Positions 49,698 to 57,969 of a stretch of DNA of 64,000 bases are shown here, in pieces. The notes beneath the pieces are model-generated. The model was not told the DNA's origin. It saw only the letters and a list, made by a program, of their open reading frames with translations, and ran no database searches. The position numbers and the translations under genes are program-made. Positions within the stretch are counted from its first letter, which is position 1. Each line of letters opens with the position of its first letter. Source of the stretch: Dryocola boscaweniae (lineage in GTDB: Bacteria; Pseudomonadota; Gammaproteobacteria; Enterobacterales; Enterobacteriaceae); the NCBI RefSeq assembly GCF_025215095.1, contig NZ_JALHAP010000079.1, positions 1-64,000 of the forward strand. Direction: 5' to 3'.

Positions 49698-52046
49698 ATG
49701 GAAAGCATTGCCAGTCTGGCACAGAAGAAAATCGATGAAGCCCTGGGGCTGTCCCGCTATCGCGTGGATGTGCATGACTGCTCACATTTCCTGGACGTGC
49801 TGCGGTTTCGTGCAAGCGAAACGCTGAGTCAGCCCTGGTGCTACGATGTCACCGTCACCTGTGCGGCAAGTCTTGCTGGCAATGATCTGATGCTAAAGCC
49901 TGCATCCTTTACCTTCCAGACGCCGCTTTATGACGGTACGCCGGCGGTGCCGGTGCGCACGGTCTATGGTGTAGTTGATTATTTCCGGCGCGTTTCCGTG
50001 TCGGGGGATGAAATCACCTACGCCCTGCGTATCGTGCCGCGTATCGCCCTGATGCAGCACTCCGAGCGCTGCGCGGTGTACCTGAACCAGTCGGTGCCGG
50101 AAGTGTTGGAGCAGATCCTGCGTTCCCACGGGCTGGAAGGGGCGGATTTCGAATTCCGTCTGTCGCAGTCATACCCGGTTCGTGAGCTCATCACCCAGTG
50201 GCGTGAGACGGACCTGGCCTTTGTCCAGCGCCTGCTGGCCGAAGTCGGTATCTTCTGGCGCTTTGAGATGGACAGCCGCATTGAACAGGATGTGGTGATT
50301 TTCCAGGACAGCCAGATGCGGTACCAGTTTGGCGTGAAGTTGCCGCTTATCCCACCCTCGCGCACCAGCGATAACGGTCAGGACAGCGTCTGGGATCTGC
50401 GTACGGAAGACAGAGTGGTCACCGGCAGCGTTGCCAACCGCGACTATAACTACCGCGAAGCGCTGACCCCGCAGGACAGTTCTGCGACCGTCCGCCAGGA
50501 AGGCGGTGCCACCACCGGTGAGGTGTATCATTACGCTGAGCCGTTCCTGAGTGAAGGCGATACCGAAACGCCGGAAGGGGGAGCCTGGTATGCCCGCCTG
50601 CGTCACGAACGTTATCTCAATGGCCAGCAGACGGTAACGGGACGTTCAAGCAGCCCGGTTCTGGCGCCCGGTGAAGTACTGGAGGCCCAGGGCAATGTCC
50701 CTGAATCTCTGAAAGACGGCATCGTGATCACCGGTGTTCAGACTTCCGGTGCGCGTGATAAGGGTTTTCAGCTCCGCTTCACGGGGATCCCTTACAGTGA
50801 AGCGGTCTGCTACCGTCCGGCGTTACTGGACCGCCCGGTGATCGCTGGTTCACTGCCGGCCCGGGTGGAAAGTGACGAGAAAGGTGACACTTATGCGTAC
50901 CTGGACAACCAGGGGCGCTACCGGATCAGACTCGATTTTGATCGCAGCAGCACTGAGCAGGGATATGCGTACCTCTGGCTGCGGATGGCAAAACCGTATG
51001 CCGGGGATACCTATGGTTTCCACTCCCCGTTGCTCGACGGTACCGAAGTCTCTGTGATGTTTGACGGGGGCGACCCGGACCGCCCGTATATCGCCCACGC
51101 CCAGCACGATTCTGAACACCCGGATCATGTGACGAACGATAACCATACGCGGAACGTCTGGCGCACGGCGGGGGATAATAAGTTCCGCCTGGAAGATAAG
51201 CGTCAGGAAGAGCATTTCAAACTGGCGACGCCATTTGGCAAAACGCAGCTCAATGGCGGTCATGTGGTGGACGCCAGGCGTGAGCCACGCGGAACCGGGT
51301 TTGAGCTGCGCACTGATGAGTACGGTGCAGTACGTGCCGGACGCGGTATGCTGCTGACGGCCGATGCACAGACGGCGGCACAGGGAAAAATGCTGGACAT
51401 GGCCACCGCCATCGAACGCCTGAATCAATCGGCTGCCGAAATGAAGCGGCTCAATCTCCTCGCGCAGCAGGCTCAGGCACTCACCTGCGATCTGGAAAGC
51501 CAGAACAGCCTGCTGGAAAACCGCCTGAAAGATCTCCAGTCAGCGGCACTGCTGGGGAGTGCGCCACAGGGCGTGGCGTTCACTTCGGGTGAACATCTGC
51601 AGATGACCAGCAAACAGAACACCATCCTGAGTGCGGGTCAGCATCTGAATATGGGGGCCATGAAGAACATCACGCTGTCTGCCAGCGACTCTGTCGGGCT
51701 GTTTGCCCATCAGTCCGGGGCGAAACTGATTGCTAATCAGGGGGATGTTGAGGTCCGCGCAGAGGCGAGCTCAATGGAGATGACATCTGAGTTGTTGTTC
51801 ACCATCAGCAGTAACAAGGATGAGCTGCTCATCAGTGCCCCTAAACTGCGACTCAATGGCGGCGGCTCCAGTATCATGCTGGACAACGGCGGCATTCTGG
51901 AAGAAACCCTGGGGGATTACCTGGTCAAATCTGCGCATTACCGCTCGCCGATGGCCGGTGGCAGTATGGACACCACGCCGCCTAAGTTCAGCCAGACAAA
52001 TGCCAGCGTGATGCCACCCAAAACACGTAATATCCCTTCACGTTAA
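49698..52046 (+). CDS. vgrG: T6SS spike protein VgrG (TssI) with DUF2345 extension
   Basis: A 782-residue trimeric spike. The N-terminal gp27-like domain (about 1-380) contains YPVRELITQWRETDLAFVQR and RLLAEVGIFWRFE. The gp5-like OB region is near 385-460 (LDRPVIAGSLPARV, LDNQGRYRIRLDFD), with YAYLWLRMAKPYAGDTYGFH after it. The beta-helix needle has a C-terminal DUF2345-type extension (about 620-740), which usually docks a cargo effector or its adaptor. I take 49698, because GGAGG ends 7 bases upstream; ATG 49695 and GTG 49692 are alternatives. The last 25 residues are Thr/Pro-rich. The effector gene starts 11 bases later. Confidence 0.95.
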   Translation: MESIASLAQKKIDEALGLSRYRVDVHDCSHFLDVLRFRASETLSQPWCYDVTVTCAASLAGNDLMLKPASFTFQTPLYDGTPAVPVRTVYGVVDYFRRVSVSGDEITYALRIVPRIALMQHSERCAVYLNQSVPEVLEQILRSHGLEGADFEFRLSQSYPVRELITQWRETDLAFVQRLLAEVGIFWRFEMDSRIEQDVVIFQDSQMRYQFGVKLPLIPPSRTSDNGQDSVWDLRTEDRVVTGSVANRDYNYREALTPQDSSATVRQEGGATTGEVYHYAEPFLSEGDTETPEGGAWYARLRHERYLNGQQTVTGRSSSPVLAPGEVLEAQGNVPESLKDGIVITGVQTSGARDKGFQLRFTGIPYSEAVCYRPALLDRPVIAGSLPARVESDEKGDTYAYLDNQGRYRIRLDFDRSSTEQGYAYLWLRMAKPYAGDTYGFHSPLLDGTEVSVMFDGGDPDRPYIAHAQHDSEHPDHVTNDNHTRNVWRTAGDNKFRLEDKRQEEHFKLATPFGKTQLNGGHVVDARREPRGTGFELRTDEYGAVRAGRGMLLTADAQTAAQGKMLDMATAIERLNQSAAEMKRLNLLAQQAQALTCDLESQNSLLENRLKDLQSAALLGSAPQGVAFTSGEHLQMTSKQNTILSAGQHLNMGAMKNITLSASDSVGLFAHQSGAKLIANQGDVEVRAEASSMEMTSELLFTISSNKDELLISAPKLRLNGGGSSIMLDNGGILEETLGDYLVKSAHYRSPMAGGSMDTTPPKFSQTNASVMPPKTRNIPSR

Positions 52047-52057
52047 GGATGACCGGA

Positions 52058-54385
52058 ATGAAAATCTGTTTTCCTGCCCGAAAAGCCAATGGCGAGCAGT
52101 ACGCCACTGTGGATGACATGATGCAGCCGCTCTGTCAGGAGCCACACGGCTCCTGGCTGGCCGGAACAAACAACATGTGGCACGGCGGGATCCACATCAC
52201 CGGTAAGAGCGCTCCTGGTTCCTTGCTGACAGACGAGATGGCAGACACGGCGGTGCCGCTTCAGTTTATGGCGGGCGGCGAAGTGGTGGCCTGGCGCATT
52301 AATCAGGACTATCTGACCGGTAAATACATCAATAACCCGCTGCAGTATTCCAGTACGTTTGTGCTGGTCAAATCGATCTGTACCCCCGATCCCGAAAAAA
52401 AGGACAACAGCCTCGATTTTTACTCGCTGTATATCGGGCTTGCTCCGCTGTCTGCTTTTCCGGAGCACAAGCTGTATCAGGTTACTGACAAGGGTGACGG
52501 GCTGAGTCGGCGTGAATACACCGGCAAAGAAAAAGACGGAGATAAGGCACCGGTTGCGAAGGATAAACTGAAAGCGGGCGACTGCGTCATTGTGCTGCGT
52601 GAGATCACCTTCGACCTGAAGGGACTGACGCAGACGTTTGGGCTTGCCCGGATGCTGAACAGCAAATCCGAAATGACCGGCGGGGCGTTCTGGGTGTCGC
52701 TCGATTCGCAATTTGTGACCCCCGTGGGTGAGCAGAGGGCACACCTGCCGGCCTGGATGCAGCAGGCGGTTACGCAGGGCACATTTGATACCGTCGTCAA
52801 ACCAGCAACCAGACTTGAGGTGGCAGCAGGTGATGCCGTGGGCTATCTGGCGGAAGACATTGCCCCCTGCGACTTACATGGTGTGGAGAAAAGTGCGTTC
52901 GCACATATTGAAGTGCTCAGCACCGACAGCCGGATGATCGATTTTCTGAGCAATAAGGCCCAGGTGAAGAGCGGCCCGAAATACGTTTATATCCACCCGG
53001 AAAGCTTCATTTATAGCCGTTCCGGCGATACCTTCACCCGGACCAAAGGACAGGTGCAGAAAGATATTCACAAAATTATGCTGCAGGACAAATGCCATCC
53101 GTTCAAGGACAGCAGCGGTAAGCGCTGGTTTGATATCGGGGACGGGGCCTGGGTCAGTGATGCTGATGTGGATGCGGATATCTGTCAGTACGACCTGGAT
53201 AAACTGGGCTTTAAAGCATTTGAAGAGCCGTCCACGTCCGACATGACGAAATCCCTGCATGAAGGGTGGATCAAAGATGGATTCACCAGAATGGCGGAGT
53301 GGGTACGGCCTGAGCGTGGTATCCGGGAAAAGCAGGTCTCTGACTACTACAAAGCTCTGCTGCGAAAAATGGACAGTGATAACAGTGGCGACCTTTCCGG
53401 CGCAGAGCTGCGCCACGCGGTTAATTATGCGGAGCTGGATGTCAGAGATATCGCGGCACGAATGGTGGTCAAGCACGACAGTGAGTGGTTCGGTGGCAGT
53501 AGCCATCACCGCTGGAGAATATTTTTAAAGCAGCTGGATCCGCTGTGTGTCAGCTATGTCAGAAAGTGGTTTGACGACATGGAATGGATGAGTCAGGTGG
53601 AGGGATTCAGCAGCGGTGAGCCTGTCTGGCATATGCATCCGGTGACATTTTTAGACGCAATTAAGACCGTCGAAAGTGGATTCATCACATTAGAAATGGT
53701 TTTGGCAGCAAACTTAGGAAAAAATGAACCACAATGTAAGGAAGTTTTGCCCTATTTGAATAAATACGCCGATGCTTATGGCATGAAAGATAAAAAAGAA
53801 ATTGCTCACTTTTTATCTCAAATTGGTCATGAGAGCGGGTTTGTCATAACCGAAGAAAATCTTAATTATAGCGGTAAAGGTATGAGGCGGATTTTTGGTT
53901 GTAAAAAGGGGCCTAAAAACTATAACAAAGCTAATGATGACTGTGATTTAGGACGATTGAGAAATAAATTATGGACACAAGAATCAACTTATGCTCATCA
54001 TCCAGAGAACTTAGCCAATTATGTTTATGCGGACCGTATGGGAAATGATGATGAAGCATCTGGGGATGGATACAAGTATCGTGGTCGCGGTATGATTCAA
54101 TTGACTGGTAAAGATGGGTATCGGTATTTCACAAATATGCACAACAAAAAAAATCCGTCGGACAGTCAGGATTTTGTAGCATCTCCGGATTTGGTCATAT
54201 CAAGTGTGGAATACGGTGTTGAGTCCGCATTTTCGTTTTGGGTAAGCAAAGGATTAAATGTATCTGCCAAAAACTTAAGTGTTTATGATGTGACATTTAA
54301 AGTAAACGGTGGGCATAACGGATACGATGATCGTCGGATTAGGTTTAACAAGGTTGCAGAACTGCTAAATATTAACAAGGACTAA
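52058..54385 (+). CDS. Modular T6SS effector with a C-terminal GH19 chitinase/lysozyme-like domain
   Basis: A 775-residue candidate effector, directly after vgrG. Residues 35-120 resemble a degenerate M23/lysostaphin-type fold (WHGGIHITGKSAPG...VVAWRINQDY). An EF-hand-type calcium loop, DSDNSGDLSGAE, is near 438-449. The C-terminal domain (about 541-775) is a GH19 lysozyme/chitinase-type module: HESGFVITEENLNYS near residue 590, where the first Glu is the likely catalytic acid, and YRGRGMIQLTGK near 675. It most likely cuts peptidoglycan in a target periplasm. From about 53640 the DNA turns AT-rich, so the toxin domain looks acquired. No signal peptide. ATG 52049 is an alternative start. A secreted immunity candidate follows. 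Confidence 0.82.
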   Translation: MKICFPARKANGEQYATVDDMMQPLCQEPHGSWLAGTNNMWHGGIHITGKSAPGSLLTDEMADTAVPLQFMAGGEVVAWRINQDYLTGKYINNPLQYSSTFVLVKSICTPDPEKKDNSLDFYSLYIGLAPLSAFPEHKLYQVTDKGDGLSRREYTGKEKDGDKAPVAKDKLKAGDCVIVLREITFDLKGLTQTFGLARMLNSKSEMTGGAFWVSLDSQFVTPVGEQRAHLPAWMQQAVTQGTFDTVVKPATRLEVAAGDAVGYLAEDIAPCDLHGVEKSAFAHIEVLSTDSRMIDFLSNKAQVKSGPKYVYIHPESFIYSRSGDTFTRTKGQVQKDIHKIMLQDKCHPFKDSSGKRWFDIGDGAWVSDADVDADICQYDLDKLGFKAFEEPSTSDMTKSLHEGWIKDGFTRMAEWVRPERGIREKQVSDYYKALLRKMDSDNSGDLSGAELRHAVNYAELDVRDIAARMVVKHDSEWFGGSSHHRWRIFLKQLDPLCVSYVRKWFDDMEWMSQVEGFSSGEPVWHMHPVTFLDAIKTVESGFITLEMVLAANLGKNEPQCKEVLPYLNKYADAYGMKDKKEIAHFLSQIGHESGFVITEENLNYSGKGMRRIFGCKKGPKNYNKANDDCDLGRLRNKLWTQESTYAHHPENLANYVYADRMGNDDEASGDGYKYRGRGMIQLTGKDGYRYFTNMHNKKNPSDSQDFVASPDLVISSVEYGVESAFSFWVSKGLNVSAKNLSVYDVTFKVNGGHNGYDDRRIRFNKVAELLNINKD

Positions 54386-54388
54386 GAT

Positions 54389-54880
54389 ATGTTTTCTAAG
54401 ATACTTTGCAGCTTATTATTTGCATTCTGCTCATTGCCTTCATATGGGCAGGGTGAGGTAGTTCAGGGACCGTTCAAAATTGACGGCGAAAAAACAATCT
54501 ACTTTCAGAGAGAGCCAAACCCTGATTTTCCCCTTGGTTTGTACTACGATTCCGGAACAAAAAAAACGCAAGTTGATAAATATGAAGTGGATGGGGATAC
54601 TCCAAATATAGATACTGTGTTTTTTATGAAGATTCATAATGTAAAAAACGTTATTGTTTTAATCTCTTGGCACCAATTGCATCAAGCTGAGTCCATCAAT
54701 GGGAATACTTATCAAGTCTATGCTTATAAATACAGTAATGACTCGTTATTTATAAATGACATGATCACAAAAGACCCTGCGCTAAACGGTATGGATGGTG
54801 AGTTTAATGGTGATGAAGTGTATTTTAAATATAAAGATGCCGCATCTATTAAAAAATATATTAAGAATAAATATAATTAA
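54389..54880 (+). CDS. Putative periplasmic immunity protein for the GH19 effector
   Basis: A 163-residue protein that I do not recognise. The signal peptide MFSKILCSLLFAFCSLPSYG is predicted to be cleaved near residue 20, placing it in the periplasm, where a cell-wall-cutting effector would act. It starts 3 bases after the effector stop, with AAGGA inside the end of the effector gene, so expression is coupled. It shares the AT-rich composition of the effector's toxin domain, suggesting the two arrived together. The mature part is beta-rich and acidic/aromatic. The immunity role is inferred only from position, export signal and composition. Confidence 0.7.
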   Translation: MFSKILCSLLFAFCSLPSYGQGEVVQGPFKIDGEKTIYFQREPNPDFPLGLYYDSGTKKTQVDKYEVDGDTPNIDTVFFMKIHNVKNVIVLISWHQLHQAESINGNTYQVYAYKYSNDSLFINDMITKDPALNGMDGEFNGDEVYFKYKDAASIKKYIKNKYN

Positions 54881-55001
54881 TTTTAATTGGTTTGAGTGGT
54901 TGCGATTTTGGATGTTTAATATCGGACGATGATAAATTACATGGTTACTTCGGAAGTAACGTCAGTGAATAATAAATTAAAATTACTCCCTGGAGAGAAG
55001 T
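54881..55001. other. AT-rich gap before the PAAR remnant
   Basis: About 120 bases with no gene. The last part, CTCCCTGGAGAGAAGT, carries the ribosome site of the PAAR remnant, so the leader of a PAAR gene is preserved as well as its start. Confidence 0.5.
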
Positions 55002-55106
55002 ATGCAAGGGATTATTCGTCTCGGCGACAAAACCACACACGGTGGAGAAGTATTGTCCTGCTCAATGACCATATTTTTTGGTGATATCGGTGTGGCCCGT
55101 AATCAT
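55002..55106 (+). repeat. Direct repeat, left copy (PAAR 5' end; right copy at 56523-56627)
   Basis: About 105 bases from each PAAR start codon agree at most positions, mostly differing at synonymous sites, and lie in the same orientation about 1.5 kb apart. The similarity breaks off abruptly after GGCCCGTAA in the left copy. The stretch between the copies holds the scar tail and the LprI-like gene. Confidence 0.85.
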
Positions 55107-55244
55107 GCTAATATATATAAGTATTCATACATTGTTAAAGGGAATAGTGTCGATAAGCTATCACACTTAGTCGCTAAACATCATTGCGATAAAGATAGTT
55201 CATTTGTTTGCCAGCAATTACTTTGGGAGAGGAAATGGAGTTAA
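55002..55244 (+). pseudogene. Truncated PAAR gene fused to the tail of a lost effector (deletion scar)
   Basis: The first 33 codons (MQGIIRLGDKTTHGGEVLSC... to GVAR) nearly match the intact PAAR gene at 56523. At about 55103 the match stops and an AT-rich, unrelated tail of 47 codons follows (for example LSHLVAKHHCDKDSSFVCQQ) up to a TAA. The PAAR tip residues (the Pro-Ala-Ala-Arg-type core, with later Cys/His zinc ligands) are missing, so it cannot cap a VgrG spike. The stop overlaps the start of the next gene by 10 bases, the arrangement expected for the true 3' end of an effector gene before its immunity gene. I infer an internal deletion that removed the middle of a PAAR-effector region. 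Confidence 0.72.
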
Positions 55245-56464
55245 CAAAATTAGCGGTGGTAGTTGGAGTATTTAGTATATTCCCAGCGGTTACTTTTGCA
55301 GCAGCATTTAAATGCGATATGAAAGGGTTAAATGTAACTGAGCGGACGATATGCAATAATCCATCACTAAGCGGGATTGATGATATTGCCAACAAAAAAT
55401 ACATATCAAAAATTAATGATAGTTTGAACGTTGGCACCCTAAAAAGACAACAGCTCGAATGGTTAGAACAAAGAAATAAATGTGGTGAGAATACTTCATG
55501 CATAGAAAACTCATATAACAACAGATATAGAGAGTTGACTTATATGCCTTCTTTTAGTTCAGTGTCTGAAGTTTTTAGCGAGTTGGATAAACCCTTGAAA
55601 TATGGGTTGGTGAATAAATATGGATTTACTATTAGTGACAAACAATGGAGAATAAGGCCATTAGTTAAAGAATATGATCTTAACCGAGAATTCGGAATAC
55701 CATTATTGGCTGAAGATGTATTTTATTGGAAGATATTAACCCATTTTATTGTTAAGCATGATCTGGTTTTATTGTACATTGTCAAGACAGATGATAGTAT
55801 TTTTCTTATGAAGAACACAGACGGTAAGAACTCAATATTAGCAAAATATTCAAGGGGGGATTCAGATGTAGATGTATATTTGAAGGGGCGTAGTGATTCG
55901 CTTACCACATATGCAGTTAGTTCTGGTGACTCTGAAGATATATATGAAATTAATAATATTGATGGTCAGATCACAGCACCGAAGTTTATCAAGCATGAAA
56001 TGAACGAACAATCTGATGCGCATGTGTGGAAAGGATATTGCGGTGATAGCTTGTGTGTTAGTAAAATTATTTCACCCGATAATAAATGGCGTATTGCCTC
56101 TCCTGATTTAGGACAAACAAATGTCGATGAGGGTGTGTATTATTTCCCAGCGAATCGACCCGATCTAGGTGTCAATGTTTTCCTGCCTCAAGCTGAAGAG
56201 GAACGAGATGATTGGGGGTATGAAAGAAATTACACGTGGGGTGGTAGTGATGATTTCTACTTTGATAATCAGGGTGGCTTGGCTTGTATTTGGAAAGCTA
56301 ATTTAAAAAACAAAACCACTCAAAGGATTTTGCCAATTGAAGGTATGATTGAACCTTATTATATTAGTTATAATGGCGAATCATTTATCATTGCTAAATA
56401 CATCGACAACTCTGGTAATAGAGAGCATGAAATCAAATATGGCTTCTATATAGCCAAGGAATAA
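55235..56464 (+). CDS. LprI-like (DUF1311) secreted protein, putative orphan T6SS immunity protein
   Basis: A 409-residue precursor with a signal peptide to about residue 22 (GVFSIFPAVTFA). The first mature domain (about 24-110) has the lysozyme-inhibitor LprI N-terminal (DUF1311) pattern: FKCDMKGLNVTERTICNNPSL, then the LKRQQLEWLEQRNKCG motif and paired cysteines. The remaining 300 residues are unrecognised and beta-rich (YGFTISDKQWRIRPL, WGYERNYTWGGSDDFYF). LprI-type domains block lysozyme, so in this place it most likely protects against a muramidase effector. No complete effector precedes it, only the scar at 55002-55244. Start 55235 has GGAG 6 bases upstream. The AT-rich composition matches the cargo zone. 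Confidence 0.75.
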   Translation: MELTKLAVVVGVFSIFPAVTFAAAFKCDMKGLNVTERTICNNPSLSGIDDIANKKYISKINDSLNVGTLKRQQLEWLEQRNKCGENTSCIENSYNNRYRELTYMPSFSSVSEVFSELDKPLKYGLVNKYGFTISDKQWRIRPLVKEYDLNREFGIPLLAEDVFYWKILTHFIVKHDLVLLYIVKTDDSIFLMKNTDGKNSILAKYSRGDSDVDVYLKGRSDSLTTYAVSSGDSEDIYEINNIDGQITAPKFIKHEMNEQSDAHVWKGYCGDSLCVSKIISPDNKWRIASPDLGQTNVDEGVYYFPANRPDLGVNVFLPQAEEERDDWGYERNYTWGGSDDFYFDNQGGLACIWKANLKNKTTQRILPIEGMIEPYYISYNGESFIIAKYIDNSGNREHEIKYGFYIAKE

Positions 56465-56522
56465 TATGTATAGAGTTGCGGCATCAAATATAGATTCAAG
56501 GTGATTTAAATAGGAATGTACC

Positions 56523-56780
56523 ATGCAAGGAATTATTCGTCTCGGTGACAAAACCACTCACGGTGGAGAAGTGCTGTCCTGTTCAACAACTATGTTTTTT
56601 GGTGATCTCGGCGTGGCCCGTAAAGGTGACCGTGTTTCCTGCCCGGAACATGGCGATACCACTATCGTTGAAGGTAACCCAAATTACCGCGATCGGGGTG
56701 TTCCTGTGGCGTTCCATGGTCACAAGTGTGGCTGCGGCTGCACACTTATCAGCTCACTGCCCAATGCTCTGGTGGGGTAA
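56523..56780 (+). CDS. PAAR-domain spike-tip protein
   Basis: An 85-residue stand-alone PAAR protein that sharpens the VgrG spike and may carry effectors. It begins MQGIIRLGDKTTHGG and has the conserved central GVARKGDRVSCPEHG and C-terminal FHGHKCGCGCTLISS, with the Cys/His residues that bind zinc at the tip. It has no toxin extension. AT-rich cargo DNA ends just upstream, and composition returns to that of the T6SS core within this gene. Its 5' half is a near copy of 55002-55104. The downstream gene begins 2 bases after its stop. Confidence 0.92.
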   Translation: MQGIIRLGDKTTHGGEVLSCSTTMFFGDLGVARKGDRVSCPEHGDTTIVEGNPNYRDRGVPVAFHGHKCGCGCTLISSLPNALVG

Positions 56781-56782
56781 AC

Positions 56783-57943
56783 GTGCCGGTTGAACTTGAG
56801 CGCATCCCCGAGCAGGAGAAATTGCCCCCCCGGCCACGCTTCAAACGCTGGCTGCTCCTGGGCATTGTGATGCTGCTGGCAGGGGCTGCGGTCACATTCC
56901 TGTTATGGAAGGGCGAGCGCTCAGGTGCAGCTTTCTGGGGGCTGGCAACAGGGCTGCCTGTCGCGTTGTGGGGCTTACTGGTTGTCGGGCGCTATTTTGG
57001 CTACGTGCTGCTCCGTGGGCGTTGTGAGAAAAAAAATGCCACGACCGCCGCCCGGTATAGGGCAGACGTCGCCCGCGGACAACGTTTTGCCTGGCTTATC
57101 GGCGAAGCCCTGATCAACGGGTTGGGGCCTGCCAGCCTGAATACACATGAAGCCGTGTTAGCCAAAAAACCACTGATGATGCCCTGTGAACCCGTCAATG
57201 GCGGCGACCCGGTTCGTCATCGGGCGCTGGCGGTAACCGGTAAGATGGCTGATCGGGAAGCACACTATCTCCCGGAGATCATCGCTTATGTTCAGAATCT
57301 GGTGGCGTTGCTTCCGTCGACGCTGACCTGCTATCTGGCGGTGGATACCGGTGAACAGTTTTCGACATTGCCGTCTCTCCTGCAAAAAAGCGTTACCCAT
57401 CCGCTGGTGCGTATCCGCGACCTGACGGGGTTGGAACTCCTCGACTACTGGCTGGACTGTCATTATGACCGTGCCGCCGCGTTACTGGTGGTCAGCGCTC
57501 AGCTTTACGGGCCGCCGCCAGAAGACAGTGGTGAGGCCATTTCAGTGTTACTGCTCACCAACTGCCGTCTGAAGGATACTCCGGACGTGTCGGTCAGGGT
57601 TCACCGGCCGCAGATTTGCCGCGATGGCAATCTCGACCGGGCATTTGAGCGCGTCATGATGTGGTCAGGACTTGAAAAAACGGCACTGAAGCAGGCATGG
57701 ACCAGCGGTGGTCAGATGGCCTCCGGCGACATCTTCAGCAAGGCCCGGGAGGCACATGCCCCGGGACTTAAAGCAGATAAAATTACTCATATTGATACGG
57801 TTGCCGGGTTTGCGGGCGTTGCCGCTCCCTGGCAGGCGTTACAGCTGGCAACCCGCCAGTGCCTGAACGACAGTCAAGCTCAGCTTATTGTCACGGAACT
57901 GTCTGAAGACAACCGACAACTCTGTATTGTCACCCCAGAATAA
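56783..57943 (+). CDS. T6SS-associated membrane protein of unknown function
   Basis: A 386-residue protein between the PAAR gene and tssM. Two N-terminal membrane helices (about 23-45, WLLLGIVMLLAGAAVTFLLW, and 52-75) are followed by a large soluble domain with no catalytic motif I can name. I recall an uncharacterised gene in the same place in T6SS clusters of the Sci-1 type. I start it at the GTG (56783) that follows the PAAR stop by 2 bases, with GGTGGGG as ribosome site. A longer frame beginning inside PAAR is less likely. Its operon place next to tssM suggests a link to the membrane complex or to spike loading, by context only. Confidence 0.75.
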   Translation: MPVELERIPEQEKLPPRPRFKRWLLLGIVMLLAGAAVTFLLWKGERSGAAFWGLATGLPVALWGLLVVGRYFGYVLLRGRCEKKNATTAARYRADVARGQRFAWLIGEALINGLGPASLNTHEAVLAKKPLMMPCEPVNGGDPVRHRALAVTGKMADREAHYLPEIIAYVQNLVALLPSTLTCYLAVDTGEQFSTLPSLLQKSVTHPLVRIRDLTGLELLDYWLDCHYDRAAALLVVSAQLYGPPPEDSGEAISVLLLTNCRLKDTPDVSVRVHRPQICRDGNLDRAFERVMMWSGLEKTALKQAWTSGGQMASGDIFSKAREAHAPGLKADKITHIDTVAGFAGVAAPWQALQLATRQCLNDSQAQLIVTELSEDNRQLCIVTPE

Positions 57944-57969
57944 CTCTCAAGGGATTGCTCTCCTCCGTT

